From: Aulosira sp. FACHB-615
GTDB lineage: Bacteria; Cyanobacteriota; Cyanobacteriia; Cyanobacteriales; Nostocaceae
Direction: 5' to 3'
DNA: 64,000 nt
Assembly (NCBI RefSeq): GCF_014698045.1
Contig: NZ_JACJSE010000007.1
Location: forward strand, 186,001-250,000
This document shows, in pieces, positions 52,455 to 60,801 of the stretch. The notes below the pieces were generated by a model. That model saw only the letters and a program-made list of their open reading frames with translations, was not told where the DNA came from and did no database searches. The translations under genes were made by a program, and so were the position numbers. Within the stretch, counting starts at the first letter, position 1; each line of letters starts with the position of its first letter.

Positions 52455-54239
52455 ATGACTGAAGCAACAGCACCTCGTCTCGAAATTGGCGTTAAGGAAA
52501 CCGTACCGACGATTCATTACCTGGTCGCAATGCCCCAACCAGAAACCCATCTGTTTGAAGTGAGCTTGCAGCTGGTTAATCACTCATCCCCAACCCTGGA
52601 TTTGAAAATGCCCGTCTGGACACCAGGTTCTTACCTCGTGCGGGAATACGCCAAGAATCTCCAAGATTTTGCCGCTTTTAGTGGAGAGCAACCTTTACCT
52701 TGGCGTAAAATCAACAAAAACCACTGGCAGATCAACACAAATGGTATTTCGGAATTAACTGTACGTTACCGTATATTTGCCAATGAGCTATCGGTACGGA
52801 CAAACCATTTGGATGGTACCCACGGTTATTTTAACGGTGCAGCCCTGTTTTTTAGAGTCCGGGGCTATGAAACGTTGCCAATTCAAGTAACGATTGTACC
52901 GCCGCATCCCGAATGGCGAGTGACGACAGCCTTACCTTCAGTTGATGAACAGTCATTCACTTTTTACGCAGCCGATTTTGATACTCTTGTCGATACTCCC
53001 TTTGAAATTGGTGATCACAAGTTATACCGCTTTGAGGTTTTGGGAAAACCTCACGAATTGGCGATTTGGGGACAGGGTAATTACCAAGCACAACAAGTAA
53101 TTGCGGATATTCAAAAAATCATTCATGTAGAAGCACAGATGTTTGGCGGGTTGCCTTACGACAGATATGTGTTTCTGCTGCATTTGTTTGCTCAAGCCTA
53201 TGGTGGCTTGGAACATAAAAACTGCTGTTCTTTGATTTATCAGCGTTTTGGTTTTAATTCACCAGATAAATACGATCGCTTCATTCAATTGGTGGCGCAC
53301 GAGTTCTTTCACTTGTGGAATGTAAAACGGATTCGCCCAAAAGCTTTAGAGGTGTTTGATTACGACCGGGAAAGCTACACTTCGTCTCTGTGGTTTTGTG
53401 AAGGAACAACCAGTTACTATGATTTGCTGATTCCTCTACGGGCAGGAATTTATGGTGCCAAATCATATTTTCATAATTGGAGTAAGGAAATTTCCCGATT
53501 TTTGACTACCCCAGGGCGGAAGGTGCAATCACTGGCTGAGTCCAGTTTTGATGCCTGGATTAAACTTTATCGCCCAGATGCTAATAGCAATAATTCCCAA
53601 GTTTCTTACTATTTGAAGGGAGAAATGGTGTCTTTATTGCTAGATTTGCTGATTCGAGAGCGATCGGCAAATCAGCGTTCTTTGGATGATGTGATGCGGT
53701 TGATGTGGCGCAAATTTGGCAAATCGGAAATTGGTTATACACCCGAAGAGTTGCAGGAAGTAATTGAATCTGTCGCAGAGATGGATTTGACGGACTTCTT
53801 TAATCGCTACATTAATGGCACGGACGAGTTGCCGTTTAATCAGTATCTAGAACCTTTTGGCTTACAGGTGATTGCCGATAAAGAAGAAGAACCTTACCTT
53901 GGATTGAGATTAAATACCGAAAATGGCAGAGAAATTGTCAAGTTTGTAGAATTTGGTTCGCCTGCACAATTGGCAGGAATTGATGCGGGTGATGAGTTAC
54001 TAGCGATCGCTGGTATCCGTGTCACTTCCCATCAACTAAGCGATCGCTTAAAAGATTACCAAGCAAACGACGTAATTCAAGTAACCGTTTTCCATCAAGA
54101 TGAACTACGTACCTGTTCTGTGACTCTGGCGGCACCACGTCCAAGTAAATATCAAGTAGTTCCGGTTAACAATCCCAATAACACACAAAAAGAAAATTTT
54201 GCAGGTTGGTTAGGCATACCACTGGCCAGCCTGCGTTAA
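52455..54239 (+). CDS. M61 family peptidase (glycyl aminopeptidase-like) with PDZ domain
   Basis: ATG 52455 (MTEATAPRLEIGVKETVPTI) is preferred; the frame is open upstream to a TTG but that stretch is unlike the family. The 594-residue protein has the M61 N-terminal beta domain, and the zinc site VAHEFFHLWNVKRIRP with His282, Glu283 and His286. FCEGTTSYYDLLI supplies the third ligand Glu. The C-terminal ~100 residues are a PDZ domain (YLGLRLNTENGREIVKFVEF, SPAQLAGIDAGDELLAIAG). No signal peptide is evident. M61 enzymes release N-terminal Gly/Ala residues. A strong terminator follows. Confidence 0.9.
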   Translation: MTEATAPRLEIGVKETVPTIHYLVAMPQPETHLFEVSLQLVNHSSPTLDLKMPVWTPGSYLVREYAKNLQDFAAFSGEQPLPWRKINKNHWQINTNGISELTVRYRIFANELSVRTNHLDGTHGYFNGAALFFRVRGYETLPIQVTIVPPHPEWRVTTALPSVDEQSFTFYAADFDTLVDTPFEIGDHKLYRFEVLGKPHELAIWGQGNYQAQQVIADIQKIIHVEAQMFGGLPYDRYVFLLHLFAQAYGGLEHKNCCSLIYQRFGFNSPDKYDRFIQLVAHEFFHLWNVKRIRPKALEVFDYDRESYTSSLWFCEGTTSYYDLLIPLRAGIYGAKSYFHNWSKEISRFLTTPGRKVQSLAESSFDAWIKLYRPDANSNNSQVSYYLKGEMVSLLLDLLIRERSANQRSLDDVMRLMWRKFGKSEIGYTPEELQEVIESVAEMDLTDFFNRYINGTDELPFNQYLEPFGLQVIADKEEEPYLGLRLNTENGREIVKFVEFGSPAQLAGIDAGDELLAIAGIRVTSHQLSDRLKDYQANDVIQVTVFHQDELRTCSVTLAAPRPSKYQVVPVNNPNNTQKENFAGWLGIPLASLR

Positions 54240-54277
54240 AACTGCTACTTTTGAATCTTTTTATTGCTCAGGCAATT

Positions 54278-54317
54278 CACAGGGGCGCAATAAATATATT
54301 GCGCCCCTGTGAGTTTT
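54278..54317 (+). terminator. Strong rho-independent terminator
   Basis: CACAGGGGCGCAAT (54278-54291) pairs perfectly with ATTGCGCCCCTGTG (54299-54312), with a short AT loop. It is followed by AG and TTTTT. It lies about 40 bp past the M61 peptidase gene. Confidence 0.85.
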
Positions 54318-54401
54318 TGCTAAGATACATCCCTAAAAAAATAAAGTCAGCAATTTTTTGATAAGTTGATACTAAGCATGACAAATTAATTAGGAATAAT
54401 T

Positions 54402-55490
54402 ATGAATATCAATTTATCAGTTAACCGCCTCCTAAAATGGCTAATTTTAACACTCTTGTTTCCGCTATTATTTCTTAATGGATGGCTATTATTAAAGTTT
54501 TTTCAATATTTTCAACCTTTAGTAACTATTCTTGTATTAGCATCTTTGTTTGCTTTTATTTTAAATTACCCTGTTGCGTTACTAGAGAGGAAAGGATTAA
54601 ACCGCAACTATGGAGTTACGCTAGTTTTTGTCTTAGCTACGTTGATATTAGTAACTTTTGCAACTACGTTATTGCCCATAGTTTCTCAGCAATTTAATGA
54701 AATGGTGAAATTACTACCCCAATGGATTGATTCTAGTGAGACAAAATTACAGGTTTTAAATGATTGGGCCTTTAGCCAGAAAAGCCGCATAGATTTTAGT
54801 CAGATTTTTACCAAAATTACTGATAAAATTCCCGAAGAAGTGGAATATCTTTCAGATAAGCTGTTAAGCATTATCATCGACACAATTGATAGCATTTCTG
54901 GTGCATTAATTACCGTAGTTTTAAGTTTTTACTTGTTGTTAGATGGGGCAAGATTGTGGCAAGGTATATTTAAGAAGTTACCTTGGGATTCTGCCCAAAA
55001 AATTGGTAAATCAATCCAACAAAACTTTCAAAATTACTTGATTGGTCAAGGCACATTAGCTTTATTGATGGGACTTGCTCAAACATTCATGTTTTTGCTG
55101 TTTCAAGTCCAGTTTGGATTACTTTTTGGCTTAGGAGTAGGAATTTTAAGCTTAATTCCCTTTGGTGATGTGTTTAGTTTGATTATAATTACTTTAATTA
55201 TCGCTACCCATGATTTTTGGTTAGCAGTCAAAGTGTTAGCCGTAGCTTTGATCATAGATCAACTCATTGACCAAGTGATTGCTCCACGTTTATTAGGAAG
55301 TTTCACAGGGATAAGACCTATTTGGGTGTTAATTTCTTTATTAGTAGGAACTTACATTGGTGGCGTTTTAGGATTAATTATTGCCGTACCAGTGGCTGGT
55401 TTTATTAAAGATGTTGGAGATGGCTTTGCTGTATCGAATCATTCTGATAAGGCGGTTGTCGGTGAAGATGCAGAAATGTTACCTCAATAA
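54402..55490 (+). CDS. AI-2E family transporter
   Basis: The 362-residue membrane protein has paired helices at the N-terminus (LLKWLILTLLFPLLFLNGWL), a soluble loop around 95-150, and a C-terminal membrane block with VLSFYLLLDGARLWQGIFKK, then QNYLIGQGTLALLMGLAQTF, SLIPFGDVFSLIIITLIIAT and LIDQLIDQVIAPRLLGSFTG. These are marks of PF01594. Members transport small molecules (quorum autoinducer, Na+/H+ or indole, depending on the protein), and the substrate here is unknown. It is a single-gene unit. Confidence 0.88.
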   Translation: MNINLSVNRLLKWLILTLLFPLLFLNGWLLLKFFQYFQPLVTILVLASLFAFILNYPVALLERKGLNRNYGVTLVFVLATLILVTFATTLLPIVSQQFNEMVKLLPQWIDSSETKLQVLNDWAFSQKSRIDFSQIFTKITDKIPEEVEYLSDKLLSIIIDTIDSISGALITVVLSFYLLLDGARLWQGIFKKLPWDSAQKIGKSIQQNFQNYLIGQGTLALLMGLAQTFMFLLFQVQFGLLFGLGVGILSLIPFGDVFSLIIITLIIATHDFWLAVKVLAVALIIDQLIDQVIAPRLLGSFTGIRPIWVLISLLVGTYIGGVLGLIIAVPVAGFIKDVGDGFAVSNHSDKAVVGEDAEMLPQ

Positions 55491-55609
55491 CCTACATCTG
55501 CTTGAAACAAACCCCTCATATTGTGTCTGGTAAAAGAATAAAGACCGCAGGAAGCAGGGGTAGGAAAAGTTTTGTCTCAGCGTTTTTCATCCCAATACGG
55601 TACATTCAT

Positions 55610-55646
55610 CTAGTCTCTAACCCCTAGCCTATAGCCTCTATCTCCT
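55610..55646. repeat. Heptanucleotide tandem repeat, TAGCCTC type
   Basis: Degenerate 7-bp units (CTAGTCT, CTAACCC, CTAGCCT, ATAGCCT, CTATCTC) lie between the convergent AI-2E and EamA genes. They are the complementary version of the GAGGCTA family at 41462-41520. Confidence 0.65.
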
Positions 55647-55695
55647 ATCAACTTGTACTGCACTCAACCGAAAAACGCTGTATATTGATTGGTTA

Positions 55696-56751
55696 TTAAA
55701 TACCTTTAAATCCCATTTCGCTTTCTACTTGTTGCACCTCGGTAGAGTTGACCTGATTAGCGGTAGTAGCTCTGCGAGTTTGACGCATCACCCCCAGTTG
55801 GCTAATAAATATGCCAACGACAATCAAACTACCACCTATATATTGAGGTAAAGTTGGGACTTCATCTAAGATAAAATAAGCCGCCAAAATGCCTGCAATG
55901 GGAGCAAATGAGCCAACTAAAGAAGCTACGGATACAGTAGAAGCTCTCAAACCTTTAAACCACAGGGACTGGCCTAAAACTACAATCACCACACTATAAA
56001 GCAACATCCACCGCCACAAAAAAGGCGAAAATACTTCGACAAAATGATGTTGACCGTATAACTTTAAAGCCAGAAAGAAAAATACGACAGTACCTAAAGC
56101 AGTGCGATAAATTGTAAAAATTCCTAAAGGAATGTGGGAGACAGATTTTTTCCCTATCACGGTAGCGATGGCGGCTGCGACTGCTGCGACTGCTGCTAGA
56201 ATTTCGCCTGTACCCAAGTGAAACCCAGGCATATTAGTTATATGAGTTCCCGTTGGCTGGAGTATAACAGTTAGTGTCACGCCAATAAAAGCCGCGATCG
56301 CACCCACAATTTCCCACAGATTTACCCGTTCTTTTAATAACCAAATTGATAAAGCTAAAGCCAGTGGTGGTTCTAGTCTGCCAACTAAAATCACATTATT
56401 GACATTGGTGAGCGCCAATGCCTGAAAAATTAACCCAGGGGCTAAAGCTCCTGATAGGATAGAAACCACCGACAACACTAACCAATTCTTCACAGATATT
56501 TGCTTCAATGCTGTTTTGTTCCACTGCTGCCTATAGATAAGCATCAGAACCAATAAGGCGCAGATATTACCGACAAACAAAACATTACATAAAGAAATCG
56601 GGTTTCTGCCATTTATTAAGTTTTGCGAACCAATTTCTGTTAATTTGCGCGTAATTGCGCCAGATGCGCCGAAAATGACGATTGCGAGCCAGAGATAGGC
56701 TTGACTGGGAATTCTATCAATGAAACGATGCCATCTTCTCAGGCTAGTCAC
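55696..56751 (-). CDS. EamA/DMT family transporter
   Basis: The 351-residue protein has ten hydrophobic segments arranged as two EamA halves. The first half includes LWLAIVIFGASGAITRKLTE and ALALTNVNNVILVGRLEPPL; the second LGIFTIYRTALGTVVFFFLA, GLRASTVSVASLVGSFAPIA and YIGGSLIVVGIFIS. These exporters move metabolites such as amino acids or nucleotide sugars, with the substrate not predictable. The short C-terminal tail is soluble. It is monocistronic by spacing. Confidence 0.88.
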   Translation of the reverse strand: MTSLRRWHRFIDRIPSQAYLWLAIVIFGASGAITRKLTEIGSQNLINGRNPISLCNVLFVGNICALLVLMLIYRQQWNKTALKQISVKNWLVLSVVSILSGALAPGLIFQALALTNVNNVILVGRLEPPLALALSIWLLKERVNLWEIVGAIAAFIGVTLTVILQPTGTHITNMPGFHLGTGEILAAVAAVAAAIATVIGKKSVSHIPLGIFTIYRTALGTVVFFFLALKLYGQHHFVEVFSPFLWRWMLLYSVVIVVLGQSLWFKGLRASTVSVASLVGSFAPIAGILAAYFILDEVPTLPQYIGGSLIVVGIFISQLGVMRQTRRATTANQVNSTEVQQVESEMGFKGI

Positions 56752-57196
56752 AACAATACCACTTATAGTTGCAATACAAATATTAGGAATCCGATTTGAT
56801 TTCTGAATCTAGTTGTGTGGTGCGCGTTCGCAAAGCGTCTCGCAGAGAAGCGCAGCGCAAGCGCGATAGGCAGGGAGTAGGGAATGGGGAGTAGGGAGTA
56901 GGAAAGAAGCCTGACCTGAGTTTACTGATTTTTTTCATAAATCAAATATGAGTCCTATAACATCCAGAATACTAAAAGATATTAGCTTATATTTAGCTGA
57001 TAACAGGCTGGAACACTGTTAAAAATTACCTAAGATTTTTGGACATCACACTTACCTGAGAAAATGCTGAGTTTAAACTGAATCTTCTCAAGGAATAAAC
57101 TCAGACAATTTATGGCTAAGTTTCAGATGAGGTTCAGTAGTGTCTGAGATGCTCTGGATAGCTGCTATAAATCTCAAACACAAGGAATATTAACCA
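56752..57196. other. Intergenic region, 445 bp
   Basis: Most of it is occupied by the dispersed repeat copy B with its nested insertion (56792-56959). The remaining ~235 bp should hold the promoter of the small exported protein gene at 57197. Confidence 0.5.
56792..56959 (-). repeat. MITE-like dispersed repeat, copy B, with a nested insertion
   Basis: Read on the minus strand this matches copy A (2079-2195): ATAGGACTCATATTTGATTT at one end and the AACTAGATTCAGAAATCAAA end at the other, with the same central heptamers. It is interrupted at GTTGTGT by about 49 extra bases (56820-56869), beginning GTGCGCGTTCGCAAAGCGTC, which belong to a different GC-rich palindromic family. So one repeat appears to have been inserted into another. 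Confidence 0.8.
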
Positions 57197-57577
57197 ATGA
57201 AATTCGCCCCTTCTTTACTAACAGGTGTTGCCGTAGCTGGGTTGTTGACAGTTGCTAATGTTACATTACCAAGCGTAAACCCTTCACAAACTCAAGCAAT
57301 TGCTGCTGAAGGCAAAGATGCTTTAGGTTTGACTCCTCAACAAGAAATCGATTTGATCACCAAGCATAAAGGTACACCTGGTAGTGGTGATCAACTGCGT
57401 CGTTTTTTCTTTGGCGACCTTGAACCAATTGGAATTCAACCTGGTGGTGCAGGTCAAGTTGTTAACCTTTACAACAAAGCTAACAACGTTACATTTTCTT
57501 ACTGTTCTACCTTTGATGTTGTGGTCGCAGTGAAAAAAGGTAAAGTTCCGAAATTTCCTGCTAATGAAGTTAAGTAA
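57197..57577 (+). CDS. Small exported protein of unknown function
   Basis: The 126-residue product starts MKFAPSLLTGVAVAGLLTVA with AAGGAA before the ATG. The signal peptide probably ends near QTQAIAA. The mature part (~90 residues) is soluble, contains a single Cys (SYCSTFD), GTPGSGDQLRRFFFGDLEPI and a Lys-rich C-terminus. I do not recognise the family. A perfect-looking terminator follows at 57611, so it is a single-gene unit. A periplasmic or thylakoid-lumen location is possible. Confidence 0.7.
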   Translation: MKFAPSLLTGVAVAGLLTVANVTLPSVNPSQTQAIAAEGKDALGLTPQQEIDLITKHKGTPGSGDQLRRFFFGDLEPIGIQPGGAGQVVNLYNKANNVTFSYCSTFDVVVAVKKGKVPKFPANEVK

Positions 57578-57610
57578 TTTTGTGTAGTAATTAAGTCAGA
57601 TAAATAAACT

Positions 57611-57653
57611 TTAGGGTAGTCAACAAGATATTTGTTACTACCCTAATTTTTTG
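57611..57653 (+). terminator. Strong rho-independent terminator
   Basis: TTAGGGTAGTCAACAA (57611-57626) pairs with TTGTTACTACCCTAA (57632-57646), with one bulged C, then TTTTTT follows. It ends the transcript of the small exported protein. Confidence 0.85.
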
Positions 57654-57671
57654 AGGGATTTTATTTAAGAA

Positions 57672-57758
57672 CGGAGAGGGGGGGATTTGAACCCCCGAAG
57701 AACTTACATCCTTAACGCATTTCGAGTGCGCCGCATTCAACCACTCTGCCACCTCTCC
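57672..57758 (-). tRNA. tRNA-Ser (anticodon CGA)
   Basis: On the minus strand the gene begins GGAGAGGTGGCAGAGTGGTT and ends with the complementary CCTCTCC plus discriminator G. The anticodon loop is CTCGAAA within a 5-bp stem (GCGCA/TGCGT), so it reads UCG codons. A long variable arm (AAGGATGTAAGTTCTT region) and the T-arm GGGGGTTCAAATCCCCC are typical of class II serine tRNAs. The length is 87 nt; CCA is not encoded. Confidence 0.95.
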
Positions 57759-58013
57759 AGGTACTGATAGAAATGCGAAGACGTTCCTCAGCTATGATAA
57801 CATTCCAAATCCAGAGAGCGATCGCTTGTTTGGGAAATCCGCATTAGACTTATATGATCATGATGAAAATTTTCATGAAACTTCAACCTTCTGCCAAGCG
57901 TCAGTTTTCCAGCCATGACTTATCCCAAGCTATTCCAGATTGTAGAGGTTATCGCTGGAGAAAGTACTTGAGATAATTAGTATAAAATCAGAAATTCTGA
58001 ACCCCCAATTTCT

Positions 58014-58511
58014 ATGAAGCCCTGCAATCAATCGCTAACATCACCCTTACGTCGCTTTGGTCTAGCCTTGGTACTCCCAGCCGCACTTTTAGGCGCATTT
58101 ACCTTTCCTAGCCAAACACAAACAGCAACCGCGCAGTCTGCTGGTGGTAATCGCCCTTTAACTATTCGCTCAGATATCCAAGAATATGACGCTAAAAGCC
58201 AAATTATCACCGCCCGTGGTAATGTGCAGATGTTGTATCCAGCGCGGAAAATCCAAGCAACGGCGGCTCAAGCACAATACTTTAGCAAAGAACGCCGCAT
58301 AGATTTTAGTGGCAACGTCTATATTTTGCAGCAAGGTGGCAATAGTATTCGGGCAGAGAAGGTGACATATTTAATTGATGAAGGCAGGTTTGTCGCTTTA
58401 CCCCAAAGTAATCGTCAAGTCGAATCGATTTATATGGTGGAAGACTCGGAAATAGGTGGACAAAATACTACACCAGCCCCCAAAACCCCAAATCTCAAGC
58501 CAGCCAATTAA
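58014..58511 (+). CDS. lptA: LptA/OstA-like periplasmic lipid-transport protein
   Basis: The 165-residue protein has an N-terminal signal (FGLALVLPAALLGAFTFPSQ) and an OstA-N/LptA beta-jellyroll stretch: PLTIRSDIQEYDAKSQIITA RGNVQMLYPARKIQATAAQA, then IDFSGNVYILQQGGNSIRAE. It would form part of the periplasmic bridge carrying lipopolysaccharide or similar lipids to the outer membrane. LptB-like and LptF/G-like genes follow on the same strand, which supports the assignment. Spacing of ~200 bp suggests separate or weakly linked promoters. The C-terminal tail is Pro-rich. Confidence 0.85.
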   Translation: MKPCNQSLTSPLRRFGLALVLPAALLGAFTFPSQTQTATAQSAGGNRPLTIRSDIQEYDAKSQIITARGNVQMLYPARKIQATAAQAQYFSKERRIDFSGNVYILQQGGNSIRAEKVTYLIDEGRFVALPQSNRQVESIYMVEDSEIGGQNTTPAPKTPNLKPAN

Positions 58512-58708
58512 CATTTAAGTAGAATTGCAGAAAATAACCTCCTGGTTTATCCTCACAATAATTTAAAATCTAAAATTGGCATGGTTAACCTAAGTTGAAA
58601 AAGCGATGAGTGCTGAGGAAAAAACTAGTTTCTAGCCTCTAGCCCCTTTTTCAGCAGTCCTAGTGTATGCAGTTCACGATTACTACTTAGTATCAATTAA
58701 CGCAGATA

Positions 58709-59437
58709 GTGAAAATTGTTTTAGAGAATATTCACAAATCTTACGGCAAGCGAGCCATTGTCAATCGTGTCAATCTTTCCGTGATTCAAGGTGAGGTCGT
58801 TGGTTTACTAGGCCCCAATGGCGCTGGCAAAACGACGACCTTTTATATTGCCACAGGTTTAGAAAGACCCAATCAAGGGCGCGTTTGGCTAGATACTCAA
58901 GATATTACTGGTGTCTCTATGCACAAAAGGGCGCGTTTGGGTATTGGTTATTTAGCCCAAGAAGCCAGTATATTTCGCCAACTTAGTGTGCAGGATAATA
59001 TACTCTTGGTGTTAGAGCAAACCAATGTTCCCAAACGGGAGTGGTCGAAGCGATTGTATACTTTGCTGAAGGAGTTTCGGTTAGAGAAAGTAGCTAACAG
59101 CAAAGGGATTCAACTCTCTGGTGGTGAACGACGGCGGACAGAATTAGCCAGGGCGTTGGCGGCGGGAAGAGAAGGGCCAAAGTTTTTATTGTTAGATGAA
59201 CCGTTTGCTGGGGTTGATCCGATCGCAGTAGCAGAAATTCAAGAAATTGTAGCAGGACTGCGCGATCGCGGTATGGGAATCTTAATCACAGATCACAATG
59301 TGCGTGAAACTCTGGCTATTACTGACCGCGCCTATATTATGCGCGAAGGACAAATTCTCGCTTCTGGTACGGCTGAAGAACTGTACAGCAATCCTCTTGT
59401 GAGGCAATACTATTTAGGTGATAATTTTCACGTTTAA
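58709..59437 (+). CDS. lptB: LPS export ABC transporter ATPase
   Basis: GTG 58709 opens a 242-residue ABC ATPase (MKIVLENIHKSYGKRAIVNR). The Walker A is GPNGAGKTT (35-43), the signature LSGGERRRTELARALA and the Walker B FLLLDEPFAGVDP, with a switch His in ITDHNVRETL. The ERRRTELARAL signature and DHNVRETL are typical of LptB. It powers extraction of the lipid from the inner membrane together with the LptF/G permeases. It lies between an LptA-like and an LptF/G-like gene. Assignment is firm. Confidence 0.93.
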   Translation: MKIVLENIHKSYGKRAIVNRVNLSVIQGEVVGLLGPNGAGKTTTFYIATGLERPNQGRVWLDTQDITGVSMHKRARLGIGYLAQEASIFRQLSVQDNILLVLEQTNVPKREWSKRLYTLLKEFRLEKVANSKGIQLSGGERRRTELARALAAGREGPKFLLLDEPFAGVDPIAVAEIQEIVAGLRDRGMGILITDHNVRETLAITDRAYIMREGQILASGTAEELYSNPLVRQYYLGDNFHV

Positions 59438-59595
59438 AAAACCGAAAAATTTAAATTGATATAAAAATCCTCAATGATTTATCAACATCTCTCTGCCTTG
59501 TCTCCCTTGTCTCTTTTATTCATACATCAAATAGGACTGCTATAAGTTACAAACTACGCATTAACCAGGGTTGAACCATTAAATTTTAATTGCTT

Positions 59596-60771
59596 ATGAT
59601 TTCCACAAAGCAACAGTCTTTTTATAGTATTAATTCACTGCTGCCATTTACGATTATGGATCGTTATTTGCTCAGTGAATTGCTACCACCATTTTTATTT
59701 GGAGTTGGGGCATTTTCCTCAATTGGTGTAACAATTGATGCTGTATTTGATCTAATTAGAAAAATTGTTGAATCTGGTCTACCTGTAGGCATAGCTATTC
59801 AAGTTTTCTTGTTAAAGATGCCATATTTTATTGTGTTAGCTTTTCCTATGTCCACGCTGTTGGCGACTTTGATGACTTACAGTCGTCTTTCGAGCGATAG
59901 TGAACTCATAGCATTACGCGGGTGTGGAGTAAGTGTTTATCGGATGGTGCTACCTGCTATTGTGTTAAGTTTATTAGTTACAGGGATGACATTTGTCTTT
60001 AACGAACAAATTACACCAACAGCCAATTACCAAGCCAATCAAACTCTTCAAAGTGCTATTAAATCTGATAAGCCAGTTTTAAAACAACAAAATATTTTTT
60101 ATCCCGAATACCGCGATATTCAAGAAGCCGATGGTAGTAAAACTAAGCAATTGGCACGGTTATTTTATGCTGACCAGTTTGACGGTAAACGGATGAAAGG
60201 TTTAACTATTATTGACCGTTCTACAGCAGGTTTAAATCAGGTGGTTGTGGCAGAATCAGCACAATGGAATGGTTCGCAAAGCGTTTGGGATTTTTATAAT
60301 GGCACTATTTATTTAGTTGCACCTAATGGTTCTTATCGCAACATTTTACGTTTTGAACAGCAACAACTCAAACTACCCCGCACACCACTGAGTTTGGTAG
60401 AAAAAAGCCGTGACTATGGTGAAATGAATATTTCCGAATCTTTAGAACAATTAACAGTGGAAAGATTAGGAGGCGATCGCCAAAAAATTCGCAAGCTGCA
60501 AGTGAGAATTCAACAAAAAATTGCTTTACCCTTTGTCTGTCTAGTGTTTGGCTTAGTCGGCGCAGCAATGGGAAGCGTCCCGCAACGTACTGGGAGAGGT
60601 ACAAGTTTTGGCGTGTGCGTGATTGTGATTTTTACTTACTATTTACTATTTTTTATTAGTGGTGCGATCGGACAGGCTGGTGTGATTTCTCCTTTTTTGG
60701 GTGCTTGGTTGCCTAATTTTATTTTCTTAGGCATAGGTTTATTCTTATTAATGCGCGTAGCTAGGCGTTAA
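59596..60771 (+). CDS. LptF/LptG family permease
   Basis: ATG 59596 (MISTKQQSFYSINSLLPFTI) is used; MDRYLLSELLPPFLFGVGAF at 59656 is an alternative start close to the family's usual N-terminus. The ~391-residue protein has the YjgP/YjgQ pattern: two or three N-terminal membrane helices, SRLSSDSELIALRGCGVSVY RMVLPAI, a periplasmic beta-jellyroll (about 130-270), and three C-terminal helices with GRGTSFGVCVIVIFTYYLLF. It works with the LptB ATPase. Cyanobacteria usually have one such permease rather than separate LptF and LptG. Confidence 0.9.
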   Translation: MISTKQQSFYSINSLLPFTIMDRYLLSELLPPFLFGVGAFSSIGVTIDAVFDLIRKIVESGLPVGIAIQVFLLKMPYFIVLAFPMSTLLATLMTYSRLSSDSELIALRGCGVSVYRMVLPAIVLSLLVTGMTFVFNEQITPTANYQANQTLQSAIKSDKPVLKQQNIFYPEYRDIQEADGSKTKQLARLFYADQFDGKRMKGLTIIDRSTAGLNQVVVAESAQWNGSQSVWDFYNGTIYLVAPNGSYRNILRFEQQQLKLPRTPLSLVEKSRDYGEMNISESLEQLTVERLGGDRQKIRKLQVRIQQKIALPFVCLVFGLVGAAMGSVPQRTGRGTSFGVCVIVIFTYYLLFFISGAIGQAGVISPFLGAWLPNFIFLGIGLFLLMRVARR

Positions 60772-60801
60772 CTTGAATACACTCCATTGGTATCGCCTAA
60801 A

